In this document: positions 1-8,500 of the stretch, piece after piece
Layout of the letters: each line of letters starts with the position of its first letter
Position numbering within the stretch: position 1 is the first letter of the stretch
Source of the DNA: Erysipelotrichia bacterium
Lineage (GTDB): Bacteria > Bacillota_I > Bacilli_A > Erysipelotrichales > Erysipelotrichaceae
Direction: 5' to 3'
Assembly (NCBI GenBank): GCA_012799935.1
Contig: JAAZKG010000089.1
Coordinates: 1-45,317, forward strand
Length of the DNA: 45,317 nt
Position numbers and translations under genes: made by a program
Notes under the pieces: model-generated
Seen by the model: only the letters and a program-made list of their open reading frames with translations
What the model was told of the DNA's origin: nothing
Database searches by the model: none

Positions 1-260
1 CCTTCATCACTGACTTTAAACATATCGGTAATCATTTGAAAATGAACTTTGCCACGTACAAAAGTATCACGATATTCTTTGTTTTGATTAAATTGAAAAC
101 CAAAAATAAAATATTCGCCCCAGTTATAACCTTCTTTATAACAATTATATAGGTCAATTATTAAATCTAAATAAGATCTTTTTGATTGTTTGTGCCCTTG
201 TTTTATCAAGGGCCAAGCTTCTTTCCAATTCATTCTCAATGCTTTTTTAATAATATTCAT
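1..260 (-). CDS. Partial hypothetical protein, possibly N-terminus of a sugar-transfer-associated ATP-grasp protein
   Basis: The reading frame runs from an ATG at 258-260 to the left edge of the window without a stop. The gene is therefore cut and only about 86 N-terminal residues are visible. A strong ribosome binding site (TGGAGG) lies just upstream. The visible part starts MNIIKKALRMNWKEAW and contains the stretch YNWGEYFIFGF, followed by RDTFV. This layout of a basic start, a W/Y-x-EYF motif and then a short R-x-TFV element resembles the N-terminal region of the ATP-grasp family linked to capsule or teichoic sugar transfer. The ATP-grasp core itself lies outside the window, so this is a weak family guess. 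No signal peptide is apparent. Confidence 0.45.
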   Translation of the reverse strand, partial: MNIIKKALRMNWKEAWPLIKQGHKQSKRSYLDLIIDLYNCYKEGYNWGEYFIFGFQFNQNKEYRDTFVRGKVHFQMITDMFKVSDE

Positions 261-414
261 AATTCCTCCAGTGAAAACGCAACTATATAATATCACCATT
301 ACCCTGATATTCATAGTTTTTAATAATTAACAATAATCAGTATTTACCATTAATTATGATTCAAAAGAATTTGCTCAAAAAATGCTGTAAAACTTTCTAC
401 GACAAGAAAAATAT

Positions 415-864
415 TTAGATTGTAACTTGTAAGTAATACATGAAATCAGAAAGTCGATTAATAAAAGGCAGATAGAACACTTCCGTATCATTTATGGCTA
501 CTAGAGCTCTTTCTAAAGCTCGCACTTTAACTCTAGCAGTGCTTAAAGCAATCTTTTCTTTTTGTTTGTAAGGGTAATTAAATTTAAAATTACTAGGACA
601 ATTTTCAATATCCTTTTCTATCTTAGTTAATAAAACTGATATATCAAAGGCTTCCTGGTAGCCAGAAACATACCCAGCAATAGCACTTAGAGTATTAACA
701 ATTTCTTCTACATAAGGAATATCAACACAGCTATCTGCTTCAATAATACTGATAATAGTTTCATCAACTAAACCAAGAGCTTCAATTATCTTGTCATTTT
801 TTCTAACTCTTTTGTTTTTAATGTCGGTAAATAAGTAATCTCCTTTTTTCGTTGAAATCTTCAT
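415..864 (-). CDS. Degenerate PduO-type cob(I)alamin adenosyltransferase homologue
   Basis: The 149-residue product has the PduO/MMAB layout: an N-terminal MKISTKKGD (usual TKxGDxGxT), then NDKIIEALGLVDE (usual ND.R..A.G.VDEL), ARVKVRALER (usual ARTxxRRAER) and INRLSDF near the end. Family members transfer adenosyl from ATP to cob(I)alamin. Here the glycine after GDx is lost, and the FxLPGG loop over the corrinoid is missing. The protein is also shorter than the usual 180-190 residues and lacks the normal C-terminal tail. It may be inactive or repurposed. A GTG at 871-873 could extend the frame, but it falls inside the ribosome binding site AGAGGTG, so the ATG at 862-864 is preferred. No other cobalamin gene is nearby. 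Confidence 0.6.
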   Translation of the reverse strand: MKISTKKGDYLFTDIKNKRVRKNDKIIEALGLVDETIISIIEADSCVDIPYVEEIVNTLSAIAGYVSGYQEAFDISVLLTKIEKDIENCPSNFKFNYPYKQKEKIALSTARVKVRALERALVAINDTEVFYLPFINRLSDFMYYLQVTI

Positions 865-879
865 ATTAAACACCTCTTT

Positions 880-907
880 ATTATAGTATAAACAATAATT
901 GAAACAA
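880..907 (-). promoter_or_regulatory. Promoter for the PduO-like gene
   Basis: On the minus strand a TTGTTT -35 (902-907) and a perfect TATAAT -10 (880-885) are separated by 16 bases. They lie just upstream of the ribosome binding site of the 415-864 gene. Confidence 0.5.
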
Positions 908-910
908 TAT

Positions 911-939
911 GTGATATAAGTTTTTTATTGTGTTAAAAT
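911..939 (+). promoter_or_regulatory. Extended -10 promoter for ispD
   Basis: TG at 931-932, one base, then TAAAAT at 934-939 forms an extended -10. GTGATA at 911-916 is a possible -35 with 17-base spacing. The ispD start codon is 30 bases downstream. Confidence 0.5.
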
Positions 940-968
940 TAATTAAACAATAGATAGTAGGAGTACTT

Positions 969-1610
969 ATGAAATATACAGCGGTTATTGTTGCAGCAGG
1001 AAAATCTGAAAGATTTGGTTCAGCAGTTAACAAATTATTATATAAGTTGTCTGATGGCTCACTTGTTATTGATAAGGCATTAGAGCCTTTTAGAGAAGAT
1101 AAGGATTGTACTCAGATAGTTTTAGTCACCAACCCAGAAACAATTGACTATTTGGCGAAAAACAGAGCAACAGGTAAAGAGATGTATTGTCTTGGAGGGA
1201 AAACAAGAAGCGACTCGGTTTTTAATGGCTTAAAAGCAGTGAAGGAAAAGATAGTTTTAGTTCATGATGGAGCAAGATGTTATTTAAAGAATGAAGATTT
1301 AAACAATTTAAAAAAAGCAATGAAAACTGAAAGAGCAGCAATTTTAACTAAACCAATTGTTGATACTATTAAAGTAGTAAGTGAAGGTTACATTGTTAAA
1401 ACAATTGATCGAAATATGTTAAATGGCGCTCAAACACCACAAGCTTTCTATGCTGATGAACTTATGGATTGTTATAAAAAGGCCAGAAAAGAAGGATTTA
1501 TACCAACCGATGAAGCATCGGTTATTGAAAAATATAGCGATATTAAAATACGATGTGTTATTTCTAAAAATTATAATGAGAAAATTACCACAATTGATGA
1601 TATAAAGTAG
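969..1610 (+). CDS. ispD: 2-C-methyl-D-erythritol 4-phosphate cytidylyltransferase IspD
   Basis: This enzyme joins CTP and 2-C-methyl-D-erythritol 4-phosphate in the non-mevalonate route to isopentenyl diphosphate, in the cytoplasm. The 213-residue length fits the family (about 220-235). Visible family motifs are the nucleotide-binding VAAGKSERFG near the start with the following NK lysine, GGKTRSDSVFNGL, the metal-binding VHDGAR, GAQTPQAF, TDEASVIEKY and NEKITTIDDI at the end. The start ATG has a TAGGAG ribosome binding site. Only 12 bases separate it from the downstream aminopeptidase, so the two are probably co-transcribed. The gene implies that the organism uses the MEP isoprenoid pathway, though no other MEP gene lies in this window. 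Confidence 0.93.
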   Translation: MKYTAVIVAAGKSERFGSAVNKLLYKLSDGSLVIDKALEPFREDKDCTQIVLVTNPETIDYLAKNRATGKEMYCLGGKTRSDSVFNGLKAVKEKIVLVHDGARCYLKNEDLNNLKKAMKTERAAILTKPIVDTIKVVSEGYIVKTIDRNMLNGAQTPQAFYADELMDCYKKARKEGFIPTDEASVIEKYSDIKIRCVISKNYNEKITTIDDIK

Positions 1611-1622
1611 GGAGGTTAGTTT

Positions 1623-2861
1623 ATGTACAAAAAAAGAAGAGAACAATTATTAACAATGTTAGACCAGTATTCAATTACTGTACTGATGGCTGGAAAGGCT
1701 CCTTATAGCATTGGAGATGCTAAATATCCATTTGAGGTAAATAGGTCTTTCTATTACTATACAGGGTTGGATAAAGAAAATTTAGTGTTGGTATTAGTTA
1801 AGTTAGATGAAAATACAACTAAAGAAATTTTATTTATTGAGCCATATGATGAAGTGCTGGCTAAATGGGTTGGTGGAAGAATTAGATCAAAACAAGCCAA
1901 AGAAATTAGTGGTATTGAAGATGTTAGATACCTTGATACCCTGCTACAGTCAATAGGAACTTACCTGAATTATCATGGTAAGGCGATAGATTTTATTTTG
2001 TGTGGTGATTTAACTAAACAAGAATTAGATCAACCTAATGCGACAGTAGATTTATTTAACAAGATTAAAAAGCTTCAGCCTCAAGTGGAGTGTACTAATA
2101 TTTATGACAAAATATGTTCAATGAGAGTAATTAAAGATGAACACGAAATTGAACTAATTAAAAAAGCCATAGATGTAACTCAAGAGGGAATTGAAACAAT
2201 GATGAGATACTCACATAGTAATGTTTGGGAAAATGAGTTGGAAGCATATTTTGATTTTGTCTTAAAATGTAAAAAGTGTAAAAATGCTTTTGCTACAATT
2301 TGTGCTACAGGTAAAAATGCGACCATTTTACATTATGTCGATAACAATGATTATGCTAAAACGGATGATTTAGTATTATGTGATTTAGGGGCTTCATATC
2401 AATATTACAACGCTGATATCACCAGAACTTTTCCTGTCAATGGTAAGTTTACTAGTCGTCAAAAAGAAATTTATGATATTGTCTTAAGAGCTAATAAACT
2501 TGTAGAAGCTCTGGCTAAACCAGGAGTTACTACTAAAGGATTAAATGAAGAAGTTATTAAGTTTTATGAAGTTGAACTAGCAGCTATTGGATTATTAGAG
2601 GATGGTAAAACGGTAAAGGATTATTATTATCATGGTGTTTCTCATATGTTGGGATTGGAAACTCATGATGTAGCTTTAGTAGATATGCCATTAAAACCAG
2701 GCTGTGTAATCACTAATGAGCCAGGTTTATACTTAGAGGATGAAGATATCGGTATTAGAATTGAAGATGATTTATTAATTACTGAAGATGGATGCATTAA
2801 TTTAAGTAAAAATATTATTAAGGAAATTGAGGATATTGAAACATTCATGACTAAAAATTAG
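1623..2861 (+). CDS. pepP: M24B family Xaa-Pro aminopeptidase
   Basis: The product (412 residues) is a cytoplasmic metallo-aminopeptidase that would release N-terminal residues preceding proline. Its N-terminal half is the creatinase-like accessory domain, and its C-terminal half from about residue 175 is the pita-bread catalytic fold. The five expected metal ligands can be picked out in order: Asp in LVLCDLGA, Asp in NADITRTFP, His in GVSHMLGLETHD, Glu in TNEPGLYLE and Glu in GIRIEDDLL. The start ATG has a GGGAGG ribosome binding site. The gene follows ispD by 12 bases and is followed by 150 bases holding the promoter and leader of rpsF. Exact substrate (Xaa-Pro aminopeptidase or proline dipeptidase) cannot be settled from sequence alone. 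Confidence 0.9.
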   Translation: MYKKRREQLLTMLDQYSITVLMAGKAPYSIGDAKYPFEVNRSFYYYTGLDKENLVLVLVKLDENTTKEILFIEPYDEVLAKWVGGRIRSKQAKEISGIEDVRYLDTLLQSIGTYLNYHGKAIDFILCGDLTKQELDQPNATVDLFNKIKKLQPQVECTNIYDKICSMRVIKDEHEIELIKKAIDVTQEGIETMMRYSHSNVWENELEAYFDFVLKCKKCKNAFATICATGKNATILHYVDNNDYAKTDDLVLCDLGASYQYYNADITRTFPVNGKFTSRQKEIYDIVLRANKLVEALAKPGVTTKGLNEEVIKFYEVELAAIGLLEDGKTVKDYYYHGVSHMLGLETHDVALVDMPLKPGCVITNEPGLYLEDEDIGIRIEDDLLITEDGCINLSKNIIKEIEDIETFMTKN

Positions 2862-2908
2862 GAGTTGTAAAAAAATAAAAATATTATTTATAGAAAGGGA
2901 ATTTTGAC

Positions 2909-2937
2909 TTTACAATAAGGGGAAAATTTGCTAAAAT
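2909..2937 (+). promoter_or_regulatory. Promoter of the rpsF-ssb-rpsR operon
   Basis: TTTACA (2909-2914) and TAAAAT (2932-2937) are spaced by exactly 17 bases. The predicted transcript starts near 2944, leaving an approximately 70-base leader before rpsF. Confidence 0.7.
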
Positions 2938-2943
2938 GTAACA

Positions 2944-2998
2944 GCGTTCGGGTAAATTAATTATTTACTTCTTGCTTATTAATAAGCCGCTTAGACCA
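2944..2998 (+). promoter_or_regulatory. Probable S6:S18 ribosomal protein leader
   Basis: The rpsF leader holds two adjacent hairpins. One is GTAAAT-TAATT-ATTTAC at 2952-2968. The other is the self-complementary GCTTATTAATAAGC at 2974-2987. The second ends directly in an unpaired CCGC, and GGT (2951-2953) can pair with ACC (2995-2997) to close the whole element. A CCG-containing bulge next to a hairpin is the recognised binding signature of the S6:S18 complex, which represses its own operon in many bacteria. The structure is drawn by eye, so the assignment is an inference. Confidence 0.4.
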
Positions 2999-3012
2999 AA
3001 AGGAGGAAAAAC

Positions 3013-3300
3013 ATGAGAAAATATGAAATTATGTATATCCTTAACGCTTCAACTGAGGAAGCAGTTCGTACAGAAACCATTGAAACTCTACATAAAATCA
3101 TCACAGATGCTGATGGAACTATTGAAAAAGTAGATGAATGGGGAATGAGAGAATTCGCTTATCCAATTGAAGACATGACAAAAGGATATTATGTAGTAAT
3201 CACTATTAATGCTAATAATGATGCTATCGTAGAATTTGACCGTATCAGTCGTATCAATGCAAATGTTGTTCGCCATATGATTGTCAAAATTGATAAATAG
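3013..3300 (+). CDS. rpsF: 30S ribosomal protein S6
   Basis: This small-subunit protein (95 residues) pairs with S18 on the 16S rRNA central domain. It begins with the typical MRKYEIMYIL and has the S6 central segment EWGMREFAYPIEDMTKGYYVV. The later FDRISRINANVVRHMIVK is also characteristic. The ribosome binding site is a strong AAGGAGG. The gene leads the conserved rpsF-ssb-rpsR operon, with 10 bases to ssb. Its product, together with S18, is expected to act back on the upstream leader. Confidence 0.97.
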   Translation: MRKYEIMYILNASTEEAVRTETIETLHKIITDADGTIEKVDEWGMREFAYPIEDMTKGYYVVITINANNDAIVEFDRISRINANVVRHMIVKIDK

Positions 3301-3310
3301 GTGAAGGAAT

Positions 3311-3754
3311 ATGATTAATCGAGTTATTTTAATTGGTCGCTTGACCAAAGATCCAGTTTTGCGTAAAACACCAAATGGTGCATCAGTTTGTAATTTCTTT
3401 TTAGCAGTGAATAGAAGAAAAAGCAAAACAGATACAACTACACCAGATGCAGATTTTGTCCCATGTGTTGCATGGAATCAAACTGCCGAGTTAATTACTA
3501 CATATTTACGCAAAGGTTCTCAACTTGGAGTTGAAGGAAAGATTCAAACAAGAAATTATGAAGATCCTAATACTCCAGGCAAAAGAGTTTATGTTGTCGA
3601 AGTTTTAGTAGACAGTATTATGTTTTTAGATAGTAAGAGTGCTTCAGCGGATAGTTCAGTATCATATACAACTGATTATTATCCAGATGAAAGTTATACA
3701 GATATGGCAGATAGTCCTAAATTGGATATTTCAAGTGATGATTTGCCATTCTAG
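3311..3754 (+). CDS. ssb: Single-stranded DNA-binding protein
   Basis: The 147-residue protein has an N-terminal OB fold starting [18 protein letters not shown]. Further family segments are [22 protein letters not shown] and [17 protein letters not shown]. The central part of the tail, from about residue 112, is low-complexity and acidic. It ends DISSDDLPF, the conserved C-terminal tip that docks replication and repair partners. It coats single-stranded DNA during replication, recombination and repair. Its place between rpsF and rpsR is the usual one in Bacilli. The ribosome binding site is GAAGG. Confidence 0.97.
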   Translation: MINRVILIGRLTKDPVLRKTPNGASVCNFFLAVNRRKSKTDTTTPDADFVPCVAWNQTAELITTYLRKGSQLGVEGKIQTRNYEDPNTPGKRVYVVEVLVDSIMFLDSKSASADSSVSYTTDYYPDESYTDMADSPKLDISSDDLPF

Positions 3755-3768
3755 AAAGGAAATTTAAA

Positions 3769-3999
3769 ATGGCATTTAGAAGAAATAGACCTGGTCGTAG
3801 AAAAGTATGTTATTTTACTAAAAATAACATTACCTATATTGACTACAAAGATACTGAATTGTTAAAGAAATTTGTCTCACCTAATGGAAAAATTATTCCA
3901 AGAAGAGTAGCAGGGACAAGTGCTAAGTATCAACGTATGTTAGCTGTAGCTATCAAACGTGCTCGTCAAATGGCTTTATTACCATACGTTGTTGATTAA
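3769..3999 (+). CDS. rpsR: 30S ribosomal protein S18
   Basis: The 76-residue product starts [16 protein letters not shown] and contains the S18 core [31 protein letters not shown] and the closing [11 protein letters not shown]. It binds S6 and 16S rRNA. One cysteine remains in the N-terminal segment (KVCYF), so the full zinc-binding set seen in some S18 paralogues is absent. It is the last gene of the operon and is followed by a clear intrinsic terminator. The ribosome binding site is AAAGGAA. Confidence 0.97.
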   Translation: MAFRRNRPGRRKVCYFTKNNITYIDYKDTELLKKFVSPNGKIIPRRVAGTSAKYQRMLAVAIKRARQMALLPYVVD

Positions 4000-4035
4000 T
4001 TAAAAAGTAAATTTTATTATAAGAGAATATTATGC

Positions 4036-4065
4036 AAAAAAGGTGATTTAAAAATCACTTTTTTT
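4036..4065 (+). terminator. Intrinsic terminator after rpsR
   Basis: A stem GTGATTT / AAATCAC, flanked by an A run and a run of seven T, closes the rpsF-ssb-rpsR operon. Confidence 0.8.
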
Positions 4066-4139
4066 GATTCATCTATTGTTATTGCCAAAAACATTATCAT
4101 ATATTAATCACATATTATTTTATCGAAAAAATAAATATC

Positions 4140-4168
4140 TTGACTATATATAAACATATAGATATAAT
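4140..4168 (+). promoter_or_regulatory. Consensus-like promoter upstream of the six-TM protein gene
   Basis: TTGACT (4140-4145) and a perfect TATAAT (4163-4168) are separated by 17 bases. This is one of the strongest-looking promoters in the window. The leader to the start at 4288 is about 110 bases and holds no evident structure. Confidence 0.7.
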
Positions 4169-4287
4169 CAAATTAATTAAGGAAAAATGTGAAAAAAATA
4201 GAAAATAATCATATTAGTTTTTTTGTTTTTAGTTAAATAGGTGTTGTTTTAATCCAGTTATTAAATTAATTTTAAGGAGGAATGGAC

Positions 4288-4893
4288 ATGACAATTAAAA
4301 AAACTTCAGATTTATATGCATTAATTGGTGCAATAGCATTTACTATTCATGGATTATACATACTGTATGATATATTTTATTTCATGAATTTTGGTCTAAG
4401 CATTTGGTCTTTTCGTTCGTTACATTTTGTTATATGTATTGGTTTTGCCCTTTTATTATTTATTAAAAAGAAGAATATTGCTTTTGTTGTTGTTTCGGGA
4501 TTAGATGTTCTTTATAGAGCATATGTAATCATTAATTCTTTTAATTATTTTGGTTTTGCTTCTTTTTTAGAACTTTTAGCTTCAATAAGTATGTTTATTA
4601 TTATTGTATATAATTGCTCTAAAACTAGAAATGATAAATCAGAGATAATGAAAAAAGTATGGTTTATTCCAAGTCTGTTGATTGTTCTCAGATTTTTGTA
4701 TTTGCTTATTTTTCATCGAATAGGGAACTATATATTATATTTATCTGAGTACGAAAATGGAATGTTATTAAATTACATATTAAGTCAATTGCTAGTATTA
4801 TTCATTGATTTTATCTATTTTTTATCTTATACAATGCTAGCCCTATGGTTTAAAGAGAAAGCTAAAGAAGATTCTAATGTTTCAGTTGTCTAA
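4288..4893 (+). CDS. Six-TM hypothetical membrane protein
   Basis: I do not recognise the family. The 201-residue product is strongly hydrophobic with about six membrane segments, beginning LYALIGAIAFTIHGLYILYD and ending in a short charged tail (WFKEKAKEDSN). A basic patch follows segments 2 and 4. Two ATGs lie six bases apart. The first is only one base from AAGGAGG, so the second (4288) is preferred, with seven bases of spacing. The gene stands alone, with its own strong promoter and its own terminator, between the S18 operon and the DUF2232-gdpP operon. It could be a small regulatory or stress-related membrane protein, but nothing in the sequence decides this. Confidence 0.75.
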   Translation: MTIKKTSDLYALIGAIAFTIHGLYILYDIFYFMNFGLSIWSFRSLHFVICIGFALLLFIKKKNIAFVVVSGLDVLYRAYVIINSFNYFGFASFLELLASISMFIIIVYNCSKTRNDKSEIMKKVWFIPSLLIVLRFLYLLIFHRIGNYILYLSEYENGMLLNYILSQLLVLFIDFIYFLSYTMLALWFKEKAKEDSNVSVV

Positions 4894-4973
4894 CATAATA
4901 ATTTTGCTGAAAAAGAGCAAAACATAGATAGATATCATTGGAAATTTTCAAGTTAAAAACACTACTAAATAAC

Positions 4974-5000
4974 ATAGGCATATTGTTATGCCTATTTTTA
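4974..5000 (+). terminator. Intrinsic terminator
   Basis: A perfect 9-bp stem ATAGGCATA / TATGCCTAT with TTGT loop is followed by TTTTTA. It lies 80 bases after the six-TM gene. Confidence 0.75.
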
Positions 5001-5038
5001 GTGTTGACTTAAAACTTTTTAAAGTTGGTCTTCAGAGT

Positions 5039-5067
5039 TTTACAACATTTCAATAATGTTTTATAAT
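5039..5067 (+). promoter_or_regulatory. Promoter of the DUF2232-gdpP-rplI-dnaB unit
   Basis: TTTACA (5039-5044) and TATAAT (5062-5067) have 17-base spacing. The first gene of the unit starts about 50 bases downstream. Confidence 0.7.
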
Positions 5068-5119
5068 TACTATGTATCTTTGTATGTAAAAGATGTTTTT
5101 GTTGTAGGAGAAATTGAAA

Positions 5120-6103
5120 ATGCGTAAATCAAGAGTAAATAGTATAACTTATGGGGCATTGTTTTGTGCTTTAACAGGAGTACTAGTTTATATAAATCGT
5201 CTATTAGCTAATGGTTTAGAATTATATTTTTTTTGGATTATTCCAATTCCAGTAATCATCTATATCATTAAGTTTGATGTTAAGCAAGCTATTGTTATGA
5301 ATACTGCAATGGTACTTATGACAATGATTATTGCTGGTCCAATTTCAACAAGCACTTTTTATGTTTTAGGTTCAGTAGTTGCTGGCACTGTTTATGGAGC
5401 AGGCCTTATAAAACAAAAAAGTGCAGGTTATTTAATTACTTCAGTAGTTGTAGTTTCAATGGTGATGATGTTTATTTCATATTTTGTCTTTGCTAAATTT
5501 TTTGGCTATGACTTAATGGCAGAAATGGATTTTATGAAAAATACCATGGCTACTTTGGTTGAGAAGATGGCAAAAGGAGATGCCAGCGTTTATTCAACAC
5601 TTATGTCTATTTTTGACAATAATGCGATATTTTCAATTATTATTATCTCATCAGTATTAAGTTCGCTTTTAGAAGGGTTTTTAGTTCACAGTATTGCTTT
5701 TTTAGTTTTAAAAAGACTTAAGATGGTTACTCCGCCAATGAAATCAGTAAGCGAACTTTATGCTCCGTTATGGTTAAAACTAATAGTTATTGCTGGACTA
5801 GCTGGAAACATCTTAATGACTCAGTTTTCAGCTGTTGCCCAATATAAAAATATAATTTTTCCTATAACAGTTATCGCATATATTGTGTGTTTTATGTTTG
5901 GTTATATTTTGATTTCAACTCTTATTGCGATTAGAATACCAAATAATAGAACTAGAGCCAGTATTTCAGTTATCGTGTTGTTATTAGCATTATTTTTGTC
6001 AGCTGCAGTTATTGGAGTTGGAATTTTTGATATCTTTACTTCATTTAGAAAAACATTAATAGAGGAGATGAAAAATTATGTTAAACAAAATGGACAAGCT
6101 TAA
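5120..6103 (+). CDS. DUF2232 (YybS-like) membrane protein
   Basis: The 327-residue product is polytopic, with roughly eight membrane segments. It has the organisation of the YybS/DUF2232 family, which almost always sits upstream of gdpP in Bacilli. Examples of its hydrophobic segments are VNSITYGALFCALTGVLVY, AIVMNTAMVLMTMIIAG and SISVIVLLLALFLSAAVIG. The biochemical role is unknown. The fold resembles small-molecule transporter S components, but that is only family knowledge. A TTG at 5114 lies too close to the AGGAG site, so the ATG at 5120 is preferred. The 3' end overlaps gdpP by 26 bases, which suggests coupled translation. Confidence 0.8.
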   Translation: MRKSRVNSITYGALFCALTGVLVYINRLLANGLELYFFWIIPIPVIIYIIKFDVKQAIVMNTAMVLMTMIIAGPISTSTFYVLGSVVAGTVYGAGLIKQKSAGYLITSVVVVSMVMMFISYFVFAKFFGYDLMAEMDFMKNTMATLVEKMAKGDASVYSTLMSIFDNNAIFSIIIISSVLSSLLEGFLVHSIAFLVLKRLKMVTPPMKSVSELYAPLWLKLIVIAGLAGNILMTQFSAVAQYKNIIFPITVIAYIVCFMFGYILISTLIAIRIPNNRTRASISVIVLLLALFLSAAVIGVGIFDIFTSFRKTLIEEMKNYVKQNGQA

Positions 6104-8066
6104 ACTTGTTGCCTTAATTCTTGTTTTAATTGAAACTGTTTTAGCATTATTTTTTGAATTTATTTTAAAAATTAAATATAGTTTCTTAGTATATGTTTTC
6201 ATTGTGGCAAATTTTGTTTTGTTAATTTATATTTTCCTAGTAGTAGAGTTAGATAAGAGAAAACGTACAGTTGATATAAACAGAGTGTTGGGAACAGAAG
6301 CGAAAGAAGCTTTAGAATATGCTAAGGTAGGAATTATTATTTATGATGATAACCATATTGCTACTTGGGCTTCAGATTTCTTTGAAAATCGTGAAATAAA
6401 GATAATTGGTGAAAAAATTACCAAAATATTTCCTGAAATGGGTGTTTTGTTTTCCGGAGATAATCATCGTGTAGTGATTATTAATGAAGATGGTACAAAA
6501 TATGAATGTATCAAAGAAGAAAGTTCGCAAGTAGTATTTGTCAAAGATATTACTGAAATGTATGATCTCAAAAAAGCTTATCAAGATGAAAAAATTGTCT
6601 TAGGTTTAATTAGTTTAGATAATTATGAAGAGACAATTCGCAATGAAGATGAACAAAAAATTGCTCAAATCAACACTAATATTCGTCAAAAAATAGTATC
6701 ATGGGCAATAGGCCATGGAGCAGTCATCAGACGAATTAGAAGTGATAGATTCTTTGCGGTAATAAATCACAAAAATTTCCAAGAAATGGTTAGCAGTAAA
6801 TTTGCGATTTTAAATGAAATAAAAGAAGCCGCTAGAACTCTTGATGTTTCAATAACATCTTCAATGGCATATAGTTATGGCGACAGCAGTATAGATGAAT
6901 TAGATAACACTTTAAACAGTATGTTAGAATTAGTACTATCTAGAGGAGGAGACCAAGTTGCGGTAAAACAACATGGTAGAGAAGTTGAATTCTTTGGTCA
7001 ATCCTCAGAAGCCAGCGAAAAAACTTCTAAAGTTAGGGCTAGAGTTATGGCACAGAGTTTAGAAAAAATATTTGATGAAAGTTCAAGTGTCTTTGTTATA
7101 CCACATAATGATGCTGATTTAGATAGTTTTGGCGCTTGTCTGGGTGTTAGTAGAATGGTTTTCTCTTTAGAGAAAAAAGCATATATTGTGTTTAATGATA
7201 TAAATATTGAGCCAGTTACAGAAGCAATATATGAAGAAAATATTATGAATTTAATTGAAAACCATATCTTTGTCAGCGAAGAAGAGGCTTTATCTTTTAT
7301 GGATGAAGATTCACTGGTAGTAGCAGTGGATCATCATAGTTTAGATTTAACCAGTACACCAAAATTAGTAGAAAAAGCTCAAAAGATTGTTATCATTGAC
7401 CATCATCGTAGAAAAAGTGAAACAAATATTAGTGCCATGTTAATATATAATGAACCAAGTGCTTCTTCAACAGTTGAATTAGTAACAGAGTTGATGCAAT
7501 ATTCACATAATAATATTGAATTAACAGAATTAGAAGCAACCATTATGTATGCTGGAATTTTAGTAGATACTGATGAATTAAAATCTAGAACATCTGCTAG
7601 AACATTTGAAGCGTGTGCAACACTTAAAAAAAGTGGAAGTAATACTTCTTTAGCTTATTATTGGCTAAAAGAAGGAATACAGGATTTTGTAGATAAAACA
7701 ACAATTTCTAAACATATGGAAATTGTAAAAGATAATATCGCCATCAGTGCGGTAACTAAAGAGGGAAAGTATTTATCAAGGACAACTTTAGCTAAGGGAG
7801 CTAATCATCTGTGTTCAATTAAAGGAATTGAAGCAGCGTTTGTTATTGCTCAAATAGACAGCAGTACTTTTGCCATTTCAGCTAGAAGTAATAATGATGT
7901 TAATGTCCAAATTATTATGGAAAAAATGGGGGGTGGAGGTCACTTTAATGCTGCAGGTTTGCAAAGAACAAATACCAGTTTAAAAGCATTAAAAGATGAG
8001 CTGATTTTGGTAATTGAAGAATATCAACAAGGAGGTAGTAATAATGAAAGTGATCCTATTGACTGA
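6078..8066 (+). CDS. gdpP: Cyclic-di-AMP phosphodiesterase GdpP
   Basis: This membrane enzyme hydrolyses c-di-AMP to pApA and so affects osmotic balance and envelope homeostasis. Its 662 residues match the usual length. The order is two N-terminal membrane helices (about 1-60), a degenerate PAS domain (about 75-150), a degenerate GGDEF domain (about 170-300), the DHH domain with [10 protein letters not shown] (about 342), VDHHSLD and DHHRR (about 441), and DHHA1 ending in [10 protein letters not shown] (about 618). All expected DHH metal-binding motifs are present, so it should be active. It overlaps DUF2232 upstream and rplI downstream, the typical Bacilli arrangement. Confidence 0.93.
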   Translation: MLNKMDKLKLVALILVLIETVLALFFEFILKIKYSFLVYVFIVANFVLLIYIFLVVELDKRKRTVDINRVLGTEAKEALEYAKVGIIIYDDNHIATWASDFFENREIKIIGEKITKIFPEMGVLFSGDNHRVVIINEDGTKYECIKEESSQVVFVKDITEMYDLKKAYQDEKIVLGLISLDNYEETIRNEDEQKIAQINTNIRQKIVSWAIGHGAVIRRIRSDRFFAVINHKNFQEMVSSKFAILNEIKEAARTLDVSITSSMAYSYGDSSIDELDNTLNSMLELVLSRGGDQVAVKQHGREVEFFGQSSEASEKTSKVRARVMAQSLEKIFDESSSVFVIPHNDADLDSFGACLGVSRMVFSLEKKAYIVFNDINIEPVTEAIYEENIMNLIENHIFVSEEEALSFMDEDSLVVAVDHHSLDLTSTPKLVEKAQKIVIIDHHRRKSETNISAMLIYNEPSASSTVELVTELMQYSHNNIELTELEATIMYAGILVDTDELKSRTSARTFEACATLKKSGSNTSLAYYWLKEGIQDFVDKTTISKHMEIVKDNIAISAVTKEGKYLSRTTLAKGANHLCSIKGIEAAFVIAQIDSSTFAISARSNNDVNVQIIMEKMGGGGHFNAAGLQRTNTSLKALKDELILVIEEYQQGGSNNESDPID

Positions 8067-8490
8067 TGTTAAAAACGTTGGAAAGAAAAATGAAATTAAA
8101 GAAGTAGCAGCAGGTTATGCTCGCAATTATTTAATTAAAAATGGTTTTGCAGTTGAAGCTACTAAAAGAGCTTTAGAAATATTACAAAATCAAAAAAATG
8201 AAGCAGCTGCTGATTTAAAGGCTAAAAAGCAGGAAGCCTTAGATTTAAAAGAAAAATTGGAAAAGTTAATTTTAACATTTAAAGTTAAAAGTGGAACTGA
8301 TGGTAAATTATTTGGTAGTATTAATTCTGGCAAGATAGCTGATGAATTGGCAAAACAACATAAGATTACGGTGGACAGACGTAAATTTGTTGATTTTGAA
8401 AATATTACTAAATTAGGTGATTATGAAGTGCAAGTTGAATTATTTAAAGAAGTAATTGCAAAATTTAAAATAGAAGTTATAGGTTTATAG
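8044..8490 (+). CDS. rplI: 50S ribosomal protein L9
   Basis: The 148-residue product is the standard size. It begins [20 protein letters not shown] and has the L9 segment [20 protein letters not shown], then a long charged linker helix and a C-terminal RNA-binding domain with [14 protein letters not shown]. It binds 23S rRNA at the base of the L1 stalk. The frame is open further upstream, but the ATG at 8044 has AAGGAGG in front and matches the family start exactly. It overlaps the end of gdpP by 23 bases and precedes dnaB by 10 bases. Confidence 0.96.
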   Translation: MKVILLTDVKNVGKKNEIKEVAAGYARNYLIKNGFAVEATKRALEILQNQKNEAAADLKAKKQEALDLKEKLEKLILTFKVKSGTDGKLFGSINSGKIADELAKQHKITVDRRKFVDFENITKLGDYEVQVELFKEVIAKFKIEVIGL

Positions 8491-8500
8491 GAGGGTATTT

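Noticed and set aside
871-873. GTG start for the PduO-like gene
   Set aside because: The GTG is part of the ribosome binding site AGAGGTG for the ATG at 862-864.
1419-1646. Reverse-strand and alternate-frame open frames inside ispD, fhs, aconitase, bactofilin and other genes
   Set aside because: They are overlapped by recognised genes, lack ribosome binding sites and have no family features.
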